This document shows positions 1 to 6,378 of a DNA stretch of 6,378 bases, in pieces (within the stretch, counting starts at the first letter, position 1; every line of letters starts with the position of its first letter). Source of the stretch: Burkholderiales bacterium (lineage in GTDB: Bacteria; Pseudomonadota; Gammaproteobacteria; Burkholderiales; Burkholderiaceae_A); assembly GCA_030834045.1 (NCBI GenBank), contig JAURFZ010000081.1:1-6378 (forward strand). Direction: 5' to 3'. The notes beneath the pieces were generated by a model. That model was not told the origin of the DNA. It saw only the letters and a list, made by a program, of their open reading frames with translations, and made no database searches. The position numbers and the translations under genes were made by a program.

Positions 1-1757
1 TGAGCATCCTCAAGGCTGGCATGAAGCTGGCCTGCCAGCCGGTCGAGGTCGCCCGCCTCGTCAAGACCACGTCGGTCAAGCAGCTCATCCAGAACAATGG
101 GATGGCGTTGCATGTAGGAGGCGGCCCAGGACGATGTCGCCATGACCTTGGCCACGCGCTCGAGTGTCTCGGGATACTCATCGAAAAGGGCGAGGTAGGA
201 ACTGCGTCGGCGCAGACCGTCGACAAGTTCGTTTAGCCCGCGCTCAAGCCTCTGTGCTTCGGCATGTTCTTTGACAATCGCCTTGATGCGCATGCGCAGT
301 CTCTCCAGCCGGCTGTCTGCGTCGTTTGCCCGTCCGGTAGGGGTTTCCGACTTTGGCGCTGACTCGCCGAGGGCGTCGGCGTCTTTTGTTTCAGAGGCCA
401 TTTTCTCGAGCCCCGGGGCCTCCTTACGAAAAAGCTTTTCAAAAATGGGAATAACATGCGAGCGGTGCGCTTCGATGTCCAAGCAAAGCGCCTCAGCGGA
501 TTCAAGCCCCATGGCTTGTGCCATTTTCAAATAGGCCTTCGCAGAGCCCGACAACACGTGCGTCTGGGCATCTTCTTCGTACTGCAGCCGATGTTCAAGC
601 CGTCGCCAGAATTCGTAGGCCGCGCAGAGCTCAAGGTACTCCTGCTCGCTGATACGAGCCTGGTCACGAAGGAGCTTTAAAACCTCAAGGCAGACCCGAG
701 ACTGCAGCGCGGGGTCGCGTCCTCCACGAATGAGCTGAAAGAGCTGGCCGATGAACTCAATTTCGCGAATGCCGCCAGGCCCAAGCTTAACGTCCACCAT
801 CTCATAGTCGCCTGCCATGCGGGCCTCCCGACGCTGACTGCGTCGTTGGGCCTCTTCACGAATCTGGCTATGCAGGTCGCGCAGAGCGGCAAGGGCGTTG
901 AAGTCAAGGTAGCGACGAAAAACAAACGGCCGACGAATGGCCTCAAGCAGCCGGGCATCTTTTTCAAATTGGCCCGGCTCGCTAAGCACAGCCTTGTTAA
1001 CGAGCCGGGCCTTAATCCATGCGTAGCGTTCCCACTCCCTGCCGTAACGAATCAAGTAGTTCTCGAGCATGTCGAAACTGCAGACCACGGGTCCTGAGTC
1101 GCCATGGGGCCGCAGTCTTAAATCCACCCGAAAGACGAGCCCGTCGGCAGTGGATTCTCCAAGAAGGCCCGACAGTCGGCGGCTAAGCCTTGTGAAGTAG
1201 GTCTGAAGATCAAGTGCCCCGCCTGGCCCGTCGGGATGATCCTCGGGGCGGCCGTCAGACTGCCCTTCGTCCGGAAGCAGGTAAATGAGGTCGATGTCGG
1301 AGGAGGCATTAAGCTCATGCCCGCCAAGCTTTCCCATACCCACAATTAAAAGGTCAACGGCCTCGCCCGTTGTCCTACGGGCAACACCATGGCGGCCAAT
1401 CATGGCTTTGCAGCAATGTCGGTAGCCCAGGTTAAGGCAGATCTCGGCAAGGTCTGAGATGCTCTGCAGATTCTCATGCAGGTCCGAGAGTCCGCCCAAG
1501 TCTCGGGCCATAATAGCCAGCATTGCAGCATTTCGATACTGACGAAGGGCCTGCGCAAATTCATTTTCTGCAGCGTCCGACAGCCCAGCAGCCAAGGCTC
1601 CGGACCAGTGCCGATGCCAATGGTCTTGAAGAACCGGCCGCGTCAACGGGCTTTCAACGGAAAGCAACTGATCGCGAGCCATGATCTGAGGTAGCGTTCG
1701 CTCAGCAAAGCCCGAGTGGTCTATGGCCTTTTGGTAGGCGGGCGCAAGGCAGGAAAT
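1..1757 (-). CDS. glnE: Bifunctional glutamine synthetase adenylyltransferase / adenylyl-removing enzyme GlnE, N-terminal part (3' end outside window)
   Basis: GlnE attaches AMP to, and removes it from, a tyrosine of glutamine synthetase under PII control, so it sets nitrogen assimilation in the cytoplasm. The minus-strand frame is open for about 585 codons to the left edge. Numbering from the ATT at 1757-1755, I see the nucleotidyltransferase signature GMGKLGG (140-146) followed by ELNASSDIDL, with the metal-binding pair D154/D156 (E. coli D173/D175). DLRLRP lies at 212-217 and DVKLGPGGIREIEF at 322-335. These mark the N-terminal adenylyl-removing domain and the start of its helical GlnD/GlnE-like region. 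A charged, low-complexity linker follows at about 445-481. The helical segment leading to the second domain comes next, with YLALFDEYPETLERVAKVM and HPIVLDELLD. The C-terminal adenylyltransferase domain, including its own DxD, is outside the window. The family is usually about 900-950 residues. The start is unusual: ATT with a strong ribosome site is preferred here; ATG at 1682-1680 is the conventional alternative. Identity is very sure, the start much less so. Confidence 0.96.
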   Translation of the reverse strand, partial: MSCLAPAYQKAIDHSGFAERTLPQIMARDQLLSVESPLTRPVLQDHWHRHWSGALAAGLSDAAENEFAQALRQYRNAAMLAIMARDLGGLSDLHENLQSISDLAEICLNLGYRHCCKAMIGRHGVARRTTGEAVDLLIVGMGKLGGHELNASSDIDLIYLLPDEGQSDGRPEDHPDGPGGALDLQTYFTRLSRRLSGLLGESTADGLVFRVDLRLRPHGDSGPVVCSFDMLENYLIRYGREWERYAWIKARLVNKAVLSEPGQFEKDARLLEAIRRPFVFRRYLDFNALAALRDLHSQIREEAQRRSQRREARMAGDYEMVDVKLGPGGIREIEFIGQLFQLIRGGRDPALQSRVCLEVLKLLRDQARISEQEYLELCAAYEFWRRLEHRLQYEEDAQTHVLSGSAKAYLKMAQAMGLESAEALCLDIEAHRSHVIPIFEKLFRKEAPGLEKMASETKDADALGESAPKSETPTGRANDADSRLERLRMRIKAIVKEHAEAQRLERGLNELVDGLRRRSSYLALFDEYPETLERVAKVMATSSWAASYMQRHPIVLDELLDRRGLDEAGDLDRLAGQLHASLEDA

Positions 1758-1795
1758 CGCTGGACTCCTTCAAAAGCTATGCAAGAATTTCCATA
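1758..1795. promoter_or_regulatory. Divergent intergenic gap between glnE and yhdP
   Basis: Only 38 bases separate the proposed glnE ATT start from the yhdP ATG, or 113 bases if glnE starts at 1682. The gap holds the glnE Shine-Dalgarno and a weak purine stretch (GCAAGAA, 1781-1787) eight bases before the yhdP start. I cannot identify a convincing -35/-10 pair on either strand. Promoters for both genes would have to sit in this gap or inside the opposite gene's 5' coding region. No hairpin or operator repeat is evident. Confidence 0.4.
1765..1770 (-). promoter_or_regulatory. Shine-Dalgarno element of glnE (AAGGAG)
   Basis: On the minus strand AAGGAG is followed by seven bases (TCCAGCG) and then ATT at 1757-1755, in the glnE frame. 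This is near-ideal strength and spacing. The in-frame TGA at 1772-1770 overlaps its first base, so the glnE frame cannot begin further upstream. No such element precedes the first in-frame ATG (1682-1680). The site therefore decides the start in favour of the non-canonical ATT. Confidence 0.6.
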
Positions 1796-4700
1796 ATGCC
1801 AAATTCAAGCCATCCTGATGCCCAAGCACTGCCCGCCGCGGGCCTTGGTCGCAGATCGTGGGCATGGAATTTGTTTGCTGGGCTCATGGCCGTCGTGGTT
1901 GTCGCCATGCTGGCAACGGCCCTGGGCATTCGTTATTGGCTCTGGCCGGAGCTCGCCCAGACCATCAATAGCCCTCAACGCCTTGCCCAGTCGGTGGGGT
2001 CTGCGCTTGACCCTCTTGACCTTGAACTGCGGGCTCGTGATGCGCGGGCGGAATGGGCCGACTGGCTCTCACCACGCCTGGTTGTTGGGGAGGCCGAGCT
2101 TGTTCAGCGGTCAACTGGCGAGGTCGTCGCGTCGGTTGAGGGCCTTTCGGCCGACTTTGGCCTGCGGACGTTTTATTCGCTTACCGCAGGCATCCCTATT
2201 TTTTCCCAGCTTGGCATTGAACGGTTAAAGCTTCGGCTGCATCGCAAGGCCGATGGACAACTGGTGCTTGCAGGCGTTGCGCTAAGCCCCGATTCCGATG
2301 AGTCATCAGGCCCGTTGCTTGAGGCCATTCAGTGGCAAGGGCCTCTTTCGGTGATTGATGCTCGGCTGATCTGGCGGGACGATCTGCATGCCGACCAGAC
2401 TCCCAAGGTTAAGGCCTCAAAGGCTCGGCCGCCGCAGCTCACGTCCGCAGATCCGTCTGTTGCCCAGCAGACCGGACAGGGTGAGATGCGACTCAAGGGT
2501 CTTTACCTCAAGCTTCGTGCAGGGCAGACACAACTTCGCGCACAGGGCTTTGAGGCGGCTGAACTCGTCTCGCTTTTGTCGATGATTCAGCCCATGCCCG
2601 CTATGCAGGGTGCCCTAGGACCCGTTCGTCTGGACTGGGCGGGCGACCTCGGCCGCCTGGGTTCTCAGAGTCTTGGGCAGTGGCTCGACGACCTATCTGC
2701 CGACATTAGTTTTCGTGAACTCTCCCACCCCGCGATCTCGGGGCTTTCCGGTCGTGTTTTGTTTGGCCCGCAAACGGGTAGCCTAGTCGTCTCCGGGCAG
2801 GGCATGGCGCTTAACCTTCCCCAGGTTTTTCCGGCCTCGCCTTTGCGTATCGAGAAGCTAAGCCTTGAGGGCGAATGGTCAGCCTCGGGTCTTCTGGCAA
2901 GCCTTGCCGAGCAGGCAAGGCTACCCTCCGACTTCAACTTCAGACTTGCATCAGGCAGCCTGCAGTTGCCACAGGCAGACCTGAAGCTTTCGGGGTCGTA
3001 TAACTATGCAGGCCAGGGTCTTGGCGAGGCCGCCATGGAGGGCAGCCTCACAGACCTTCTACCCGAGCAGGTTCATCAGCTGCTGCCCGCACAGATCGGC
3101 CCTCAGACCCGGGCCTGGATTGAGCGTGGCATTCGTCAGGGCAACCCGGTGTCGGGTCGCTTCGAACTGAAGGGCGCGCTTGAAGACTTCCCTTTTCGCG
3201 ATGGGCGTGAGGGTCTTTTCAAGGCGCAACTTCGGCTTGAGGATCAGCGCATTCTATTTGCGCGTGGCTGGCCAGACATTGAGTCGGCCGATATTGACCT
3301 GCGCTTTGACGGACCAAGCCTGCGGTTTGTGGGGCGCGAGGCCGTTCTTGGAAAGGCCCCCATTGCTGAAGTCCGCGGCGAAATTATCGACATGCTCTCC
3401 GAGGATCCGATACTCCTTCTGTCGGGGGAGATCGCGGGCGGTCTTGCTGGCATGGTGCAGACGGCCAACCAATCGCCCGTGAGGCGTTGGCTTGGTCAGG
3501 CGCTTGACGATGCCGAGGCCTCGGGGCAGGGAACTCTTGGGCTCGAGCTTCGTGTTCCCTTGAACCAGGCCTCGGAGACGACTGTGAAGGGTGAGCTTGC
3601 CTTGAAAGGTTCAGGGCTCAAGCTTGGAGGCAGTCTTCCTGCCCTCACCCAGCTCGAGGGCAGGCTATTGTTTTCTGACCAGGGTTTTCATTACATGGCG
3701 GTGCAGGCCCGCTCGCTTGGGGGCAGCACACGGCTATCGATGGGGCAAGAACCCGCGCCGGGTGTGCAGTTGCCTGCGGTCTCGCGCCTTGTGGCCAGAG
3801 GAAACTTTCAGTCGGTCGAGCTCATGGGCTGGCTTCGTGAGTCCATGGGCCTTCCGCTCTCCAAGGCGGTTGTCAGTGGGACGTCGAGCTACCAGATTGA
3901 GGCCGACATCAAGCGCTCAGAGCTTCAGTTGCAGATTCGTTCAAGTCTTGTGGGTATGGGAATAGCCCTGCCAGCGCCACTGGGTAAGGCCGCCAACGAG
4001 GACTGGGGCTTGTCCGTGCGCATGAGCCAGACCTCTTTTGCAACGGGGCAACGGCAACAGTCTTGGCAGTTGACCACGGTGTCCAACAGGCTCTCTGGTC
4101 TGGTGGATTCCCAGCGCCTGCGACCTGGCCAGCCCCATCAACTGCGTGCAGGTCTTAGCTGGGGGGAACAGGCCAAGCTTCCTGCAGGCCAAGGCTTGGT
4201 TTTAAACCTTGCTGCTGAGAGCCTCGAGCTCAATGACTGGCTTAACGCGCTAAACCAATACGTCGAGGATCCGCCCCTGCGCCCTGATTCCCCAAGTCCG
4301 GCGCAGGTGTCAGGCCAGGAGGATCTGCGGGCCATTTTTATTCGCGCGCAGCAGGTACGGTTTGCTAACCAACTCTTCTCAAGGGTCAGGGCGGAGGTAA
4401 CCCCCGAGAAGGGTCGATGGCGGGTTGATCTTGATTCAGCCCAGGTCGCAGGCCGGCTGGTCTGGGACCCCACCAGCCCATCGGAGACGCAGGCCGCAGG
4501 CGAGTCCTCGGGCAGCCTTGTAGCTCGCCTTAGCCGGCTTTGGCTGCCGCCGGGCCAGCAAGATAAGCCCGAAGTCACGGCGACGAACCCCTCGGCCTCA
4601 CTTCCCAGTCCGGCCGCCGAATCCAACCCTGCAGCAGGCGCTGCTCCTCTGCCGCCCGCCATGCTCACCTCGCTGGCCCAGGCACGTCGCTGGCCCCGCA

Positions 4701-5602
4701 TTGACCTGCAGGCTGACGACTTCCGTCGCGGACAAAAAGATTTCGGTCGGCTCAGGCTCGAGGCATCGCCCTCCCGCCTGCAGCCACAGTGGGATATCTC
4801 GAGCCTGGTCATTGAAAATCCACAGGCCCGGTTCGAAGGCTCCGGCCAATGGGCCGCCGTGAGCCTTGCCGACCCTCTTGGCCTCTCTCAGACACGACTT
4901 CAGTTTGTACTGTCGGTGGTCAATGGGGGACGCCTGCTTGATCGCCTGGGCTACCCCGGCCTTTTGCGAGCAACGCCCGGAAGCCTTCGAGGCAATGTCG
5001 GCTGGCCCGGCGCGCCCATTGATTTTAAGCTTGGAGCCTTTAACGGTCAGCTTGACCTCGACCTGCAGTCGGGCCAGTTTTTAAAGGCGGACCCAGGCAT
5101 CGGAAAGCTGGTAAGCGTCATCAACCTTCAGTCGCTTCCCAAGCGTATTGCACTGGATTTTCGCGATATCTTTTCCGAAGGCTTTAATTTTGAGCGGGTG
5201 CGAGGCAATGTGAGTTTTGAGTCGGGCCTGGCCAAGACCACGAATCTTCGGCTTGTGGGTGTGCAGGCCTCGGTCTTTCTTGAGGGCTCGGCCAACGTGC
5301 TGAACGAGACGCAGGCACTACGGGTTCTGGTTCTTCCCGAGCTCAACACGGGGCTGGCCTCCCTGGGCTATGCCTTGGTTAACCCTGCCGTTGGCCTAGG
5401 GAGTATCCTTGCCCAGTATGTGCTCCGAGACCCACTTAGACAGACCCTTGCCTACGAGTTTGAAGTGACAGGAAAATGGGATGATCCTTCGGTGAAGTCC
5501 TTGCCGCGTCGGCTTCCCGCCGACTCGAACCAGCCCCCCGATGCGGCCTCCCGCCCTTCAACGCCGGCCCCGGCAGGCGCATCCTCGTCTTCAAGGCCCT
5601 AA
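1796..5602 (+). CDS. yhdP: YhdP family AsmA-like envelope protein (TIGR02099 type)
   Basis: This 1268-residue protein is almost the length of E. coli YhdP. YhdP is an inner-membrane-anchored, periplasm-spanning AsmA-like protein that, with TamB and YdbH, is implicated in moving phospholipids to the outer membrane. A short N-terminal tail with RR at 19-20 precedes one hydrophobic segment at about 23-45, giving an N-in, C-periplasmic anchor. The rest is a long run of amphipathic beta-rich repeats. Family landmarks visible are IGPQTRAWIERGI from 434, FPFRDGREG (465-473), GWP with following IDLRF (491 onward), RWPRIDL to KDFGRL (965-986), and the C-terminal AsmA-like block with DFRDIF (1121-1126), SEGFNF and LPELNTGLASLGYALVNPAVG. 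A Pro/Ala/Ser/Asn-rich stretch at about 923-957 and a Pro/Ser/Ala tail at about 1238-1268 look disordered. The ATG at 1796 is the first usable start; its ribosome site (AAGAA) is weak. A start at Met31 would cut into the membrane anchor. The nitrilase-like gene follows after 9 bases. Family assignment is firm; the exact role in this organism is inferred. Confidence 0.95.
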   Translation: MPNSSHPDAQALPAAGLGRRSWAWNLFAGLMAVVVVAMLATALGIRYWLWPELAQTINSPQRLAQSVGSALDPLDLELRARDARAEWADWLSPRLVVGEAELVQRSTGEVVASVEGLSADFGLRTFYSLTAGIPIFSQLGIERLKLRLHRKADGQLVLAGVALSPDSDESSGPLLEAIQWQGPLSVIDARLIWRDDLHADQTPKVKASKARPPQLTSADPSVAQQTGQGEMRLKGLYLKLRAGQTQLRAQGFEAAELVSLLSMIQPMPAMQGALGPVRLDWAGDLGRLGSQSLGQWLDDLSADISFRELSHPAISGLSGRVLFGPQTGSLVVSGQGMALNLPQVFPASPLRIEKLSLEGEWSASGLLASLAEQARLPSDFNFRLASGSLQLPQADLKLSGSYNYAGQGLGEAAMEGSLTDLLPEQVHQLLPAQIGPQTRAWIERGIRQGNPVSGRFELKGALEDFPFRDGREGLFKAQLRLEDQRILFARGWPDIESADIDLRFDGPSLRFVGREAVLGKAPIAEVRGEIIDMLSEDPILLLSGEIAGGLAGMVQTANQSPVRRWLGQALDDAEASGQGTLGLELRVPLNQASETTVKGELALKGSGLKLGGSLPALTQLEGRLLFSDQGFHYMAVQARSLGGSTRLSMGQEPAPGVQLPAVSRLVARGNFQSVELMGWLRESMGLPLSKAVVSGTSSYQIEADIKRSELQLQIRSSLVGMGIALPAPLGKAANEDWGLSVRMSQTSFATGQRQQSWQLTTVSNRLSGLVDSQRLRPGQPHQLRAGLSWGEQAKLPAGQGLVLNLAAESLELNDWLNALNQYVEDPPLRPDSPSPAQVSGQEDLRAIFIRAQQVRFANQLFSRVRAEVTPEKGRWRVDLDSAQVAGRLVWDPTSPSETQAAGESSGSLVARLSRLWLPPGQQDKPEVTATNPSASLPSPAAESNPAAGAAPLPPAMLTSLAQARRWPRIDLQADDFRRGQKDFGRLRLEASPSRLQPQWDISSLVIENPQARFEGSGQWAAVSLADPLGLSQTRLQFVLSVVNGGRLLDRLGYPGLLRATPGSLRGNVGWPGAPIDFKLGAFNGQLDLDLQSGQFLKADPGIGKLVSVINLQSLPKRIALDFRDIFSEGFNFERVRGNVSFESGLAKTTNLRLVGVQASVFLEGSANVLNETQALRVLVLPELNTGLASLGYALVNPAVGLGSILAQYVLRDPLRQTLAYEFEVTGKWDDPSVKSLPRRLPADSNQPPDAASRPSTPAPAGASSSSRP

Positions 5603-5604
5603 GC

Positions 5605-5609
5605 AAAGG
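5605..5609 (+). promoter_or_regulatory. Closely spaced ribosome binding site of the carbon-nitrogen hydrolase gene
   Basis: AAAGG lies only two bases before the ATG at 5612, shorter than the usual five to nine. A second purine element, AAGG at 5593-5596 inside the yhdP end, is fifteen bases away and too far. Initiation may therefore depend on ribosomes finishing yhdP at the TAA (5600-5602) just upstream. The start itself is supported because beta-strand sequence typical of the family (FTVAAVQM) begins at once after it. Confidence 0.4.
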
Positions 5610-5611
5610 CA

Positions 5612-6378
5612 ATGAGGCTCGAGCCCTTCACTGTCGCAGCCGTCCAGATGGTCTCTGGAGCCGAAGTTGAGGCAAATCTTGCAACCGCTGAGCGGCTGAC
5701 CCGAGAGGCAGCAGGGCTTGGTGCCGACATGGTTGTTCTACCCGAGTTCTTCGCCATTTTCGGCCATCACGATCGCGACAAATGCAAGGTCGCGGAGCCC
5801 CATGGCCTGGGCCCTGAAAGCCCCATGCAGAATCGGCTATCAGGCCTTGCTGCCGAGCTTGGCATCACCCTCATTGCTGGCACCCTGCCTATCCGATCTC
5901 CTGACCCCGAACGCGTCTTCAATACGGTACTGGTCTACGACCCTCAGGGGCTTGAGCTTGCTCGCTACGACAAGCTTCATCTCTTTGCCTTTGATAATGG
6001 CAAAGAGCGCTATGACGAGGCACGTAGCCTTGTTCCTGGCGAACACCCAGTGGCCTGCACAACTGCGGCGGGTCGAACGGGGCTTTCGGTCTGCTACGAC
6101 CTGCGGTTTCCTGAATTTTTCCGAAGCCTCAGCAGCCCAAGCCCACTCGATCTCATTGTCTTGCCTGCTGCCTTTACCTACACAACGGGGCAGGCCCATT
6201 GGGACATTCTTTTGCGAGCCCGCGCCATAGAGAATCAGTGTTGGCTGGTTGCCAGCGCGCAGGGCGGTCAGCATTCCAACGGTCGAGCCACCTGGGGTCA
6301 CAGCATGGTCATTGACCCTTGGGGTCAGGTGGTTGCCTGTTGCGACCAGGGTGAAGGGCTTGCACTTGCCAAGGTTGA
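5612..6378 (+). CDS. Carbon-nitrogen hydrolase, Nit1/Nit2-like (probable deaminated-glutathione or omega-amidase), 3' end outside window
   Basis: This is a nitrilase-superfamily amidase, with 255 full codons present. The catalytic Glu-Lys-Cys triad is complete: E45 in VVLPEFF, K121 in YDKLHLF and C161 in VCYDLRFPE. CYDLRFPE is typical of the Nit branch, whose members hydrolyse the amide of deaminated glutathione (Nit1, bacterial YbeM/NitA) or of alpha-keto acid amides such as alpha-ketoglutaramate (Nit2). Other family landmarks are AAVQM (9-13), the HWDILLRARAIEN helix (196-208) and the WGHSMVIDPWG strand (228-238). No signal peptide is visible, so it should be cytosolic. Family members are about 265-280 residues, so only a short C-terminal end is missing. 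It begins 9 bases after yhdP on the same strand and probably shares its transcript. A metabolite-repair role is inferred from the family; I cannot choose between the two substrates from the sequence, and it could be another Nit-branch amidase. Confidence 0.92.
   Translation, partial: MRLEPFTVAAVQMVSGAEVEANLATAERLTREAAGLGADMVVLPEFFAIFGHHDRDKCKVAEPHGLGPESPMQNRLSGLAAELGITLIAGTLPIRSPDPERVFNTVLVYDPQGLELARYDKLHLFAFDNGKERYDEARSLVPGEHPVACTTAAGRTGLSVCYDLRFPEFFRSLSSPSPLDLIVLPAAFTYTTGQAHWDILLRARAIENQCWLVASAQGGQHSNGRATWGHSMVIDPWGQVVACCDQGEGLALAKV

Noticed and set aside
21..1097. Several short plus-strand open frames across the glnE region
   Set aside because: They are antisense shadows of glnE. The minus-strand frame carries all the GlnE motifs, read without a stop wherever I checked it.
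1780..1794. A five-codon minus-strand reading frame starting at ATG 1794, just upstream of glnE
   Set aside because: It ends in TAG at once and has no ribosome site of its own that I can see, so there is no support for a leader peptide.
1777..1808. A possible minus-strand promoter for glnE (TTGAAT at 1808-1803 with TTGCAT at 1784-1779)
   Set aside because: The -10 match is poor (about three of six) and other spacings are no better. It is no stronger than chance in this AT-richer stretch.
4138..4812. A 224-codon open frame on the minus strand inside yhdP
   Set aside because: It lies wholly antisense to a well-supported YhdP region. It reads as Ser/Arg-rich sequence with no recognisable domain, as expected for the reverse strand of GC-rich coding DNA.
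5561..5580. A GC-rich inverted stretch (GCCGGCCCCGGC) near the end of yhdP
   Set aside because: It lies within coding sequence for the Pro/Ala tail, has no following T-run, and is followed by a co-directional gene 9 bases after yhdP, so it is not a credible terminator.
5718..6230. A 170-codon plus-strand open frame in another phase of the amidase gene
   Set aside because: It overlaps the catalytic region of the hydrolase, whose frame carries the full E-K-C triad. The alternative frame shows no family features.
5840..6301. A 153-codon minus-strand open frame opposite the amidase gene
   Set aside because: It is antisense to the conserved hydrolase frame and shows no motif or ribosome site that I can support.

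Overview
The window looks like ordinary chromosomal DNA from a GC-rich betaproteobacterium, most likely in or near Burkholderiales. This rests on how the GlnE, YhdP and nitrilase-like sequences read: 'RDLGGL' followed by 'VGMGKLGG' in GlnE, and 'HLFAFDNGKERYDEA' in the hydrolase. The gene order glnE / large AsmA-like protein / carbon-nitrogen hydrolase also fits that group as I recall it. I see no transposase, integrase, phage gene, CRISPR array, tRNA or rRNA.

Layout: (1) bases 1-1757, minus strand, hold the N-terminal two thirds of glnE, the bifunctional glutamine synthetase adenylyltransferase/adenylyl-removing enzyme. Its C-terminal transferase domain runs off the left edge. (2) Bases 1758-1795 are a very short divergent gap. 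(3) Bases 1796-5602, plus strand, encode a complete 1268-residue YhdP-family (AsmA-like, TIGR02099-type) envelope protein. (4) Bases 5612-6378, plus strand, hold a nearly complete carbon-nitrogen hydrolase of the Nit1/Nit2 type, cut by the right edge only a few residues before its probable end.

The two plus-strand genes lie 9 bases apart and are almost certainly one transcription unit, with glnE diverging from them. The functions are not obviously one pathway: nitrogen-assimilation control (GlnE), outer-membrane lipid transport (YhdP) and amide-metabolite repair (Nit).

The point most worth a second look is the glnE start. The frame opens immediately upstream with a strong AAGGAG Shine-Dalgarno element, spaced seven bases from an ATT codon. 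No ATG, GTG or TTG is available until base 1682, and starting there would remove conserved-looking N-terminal sequence and leave no ribosome binding site. I found no convincing new biological system beyond this.
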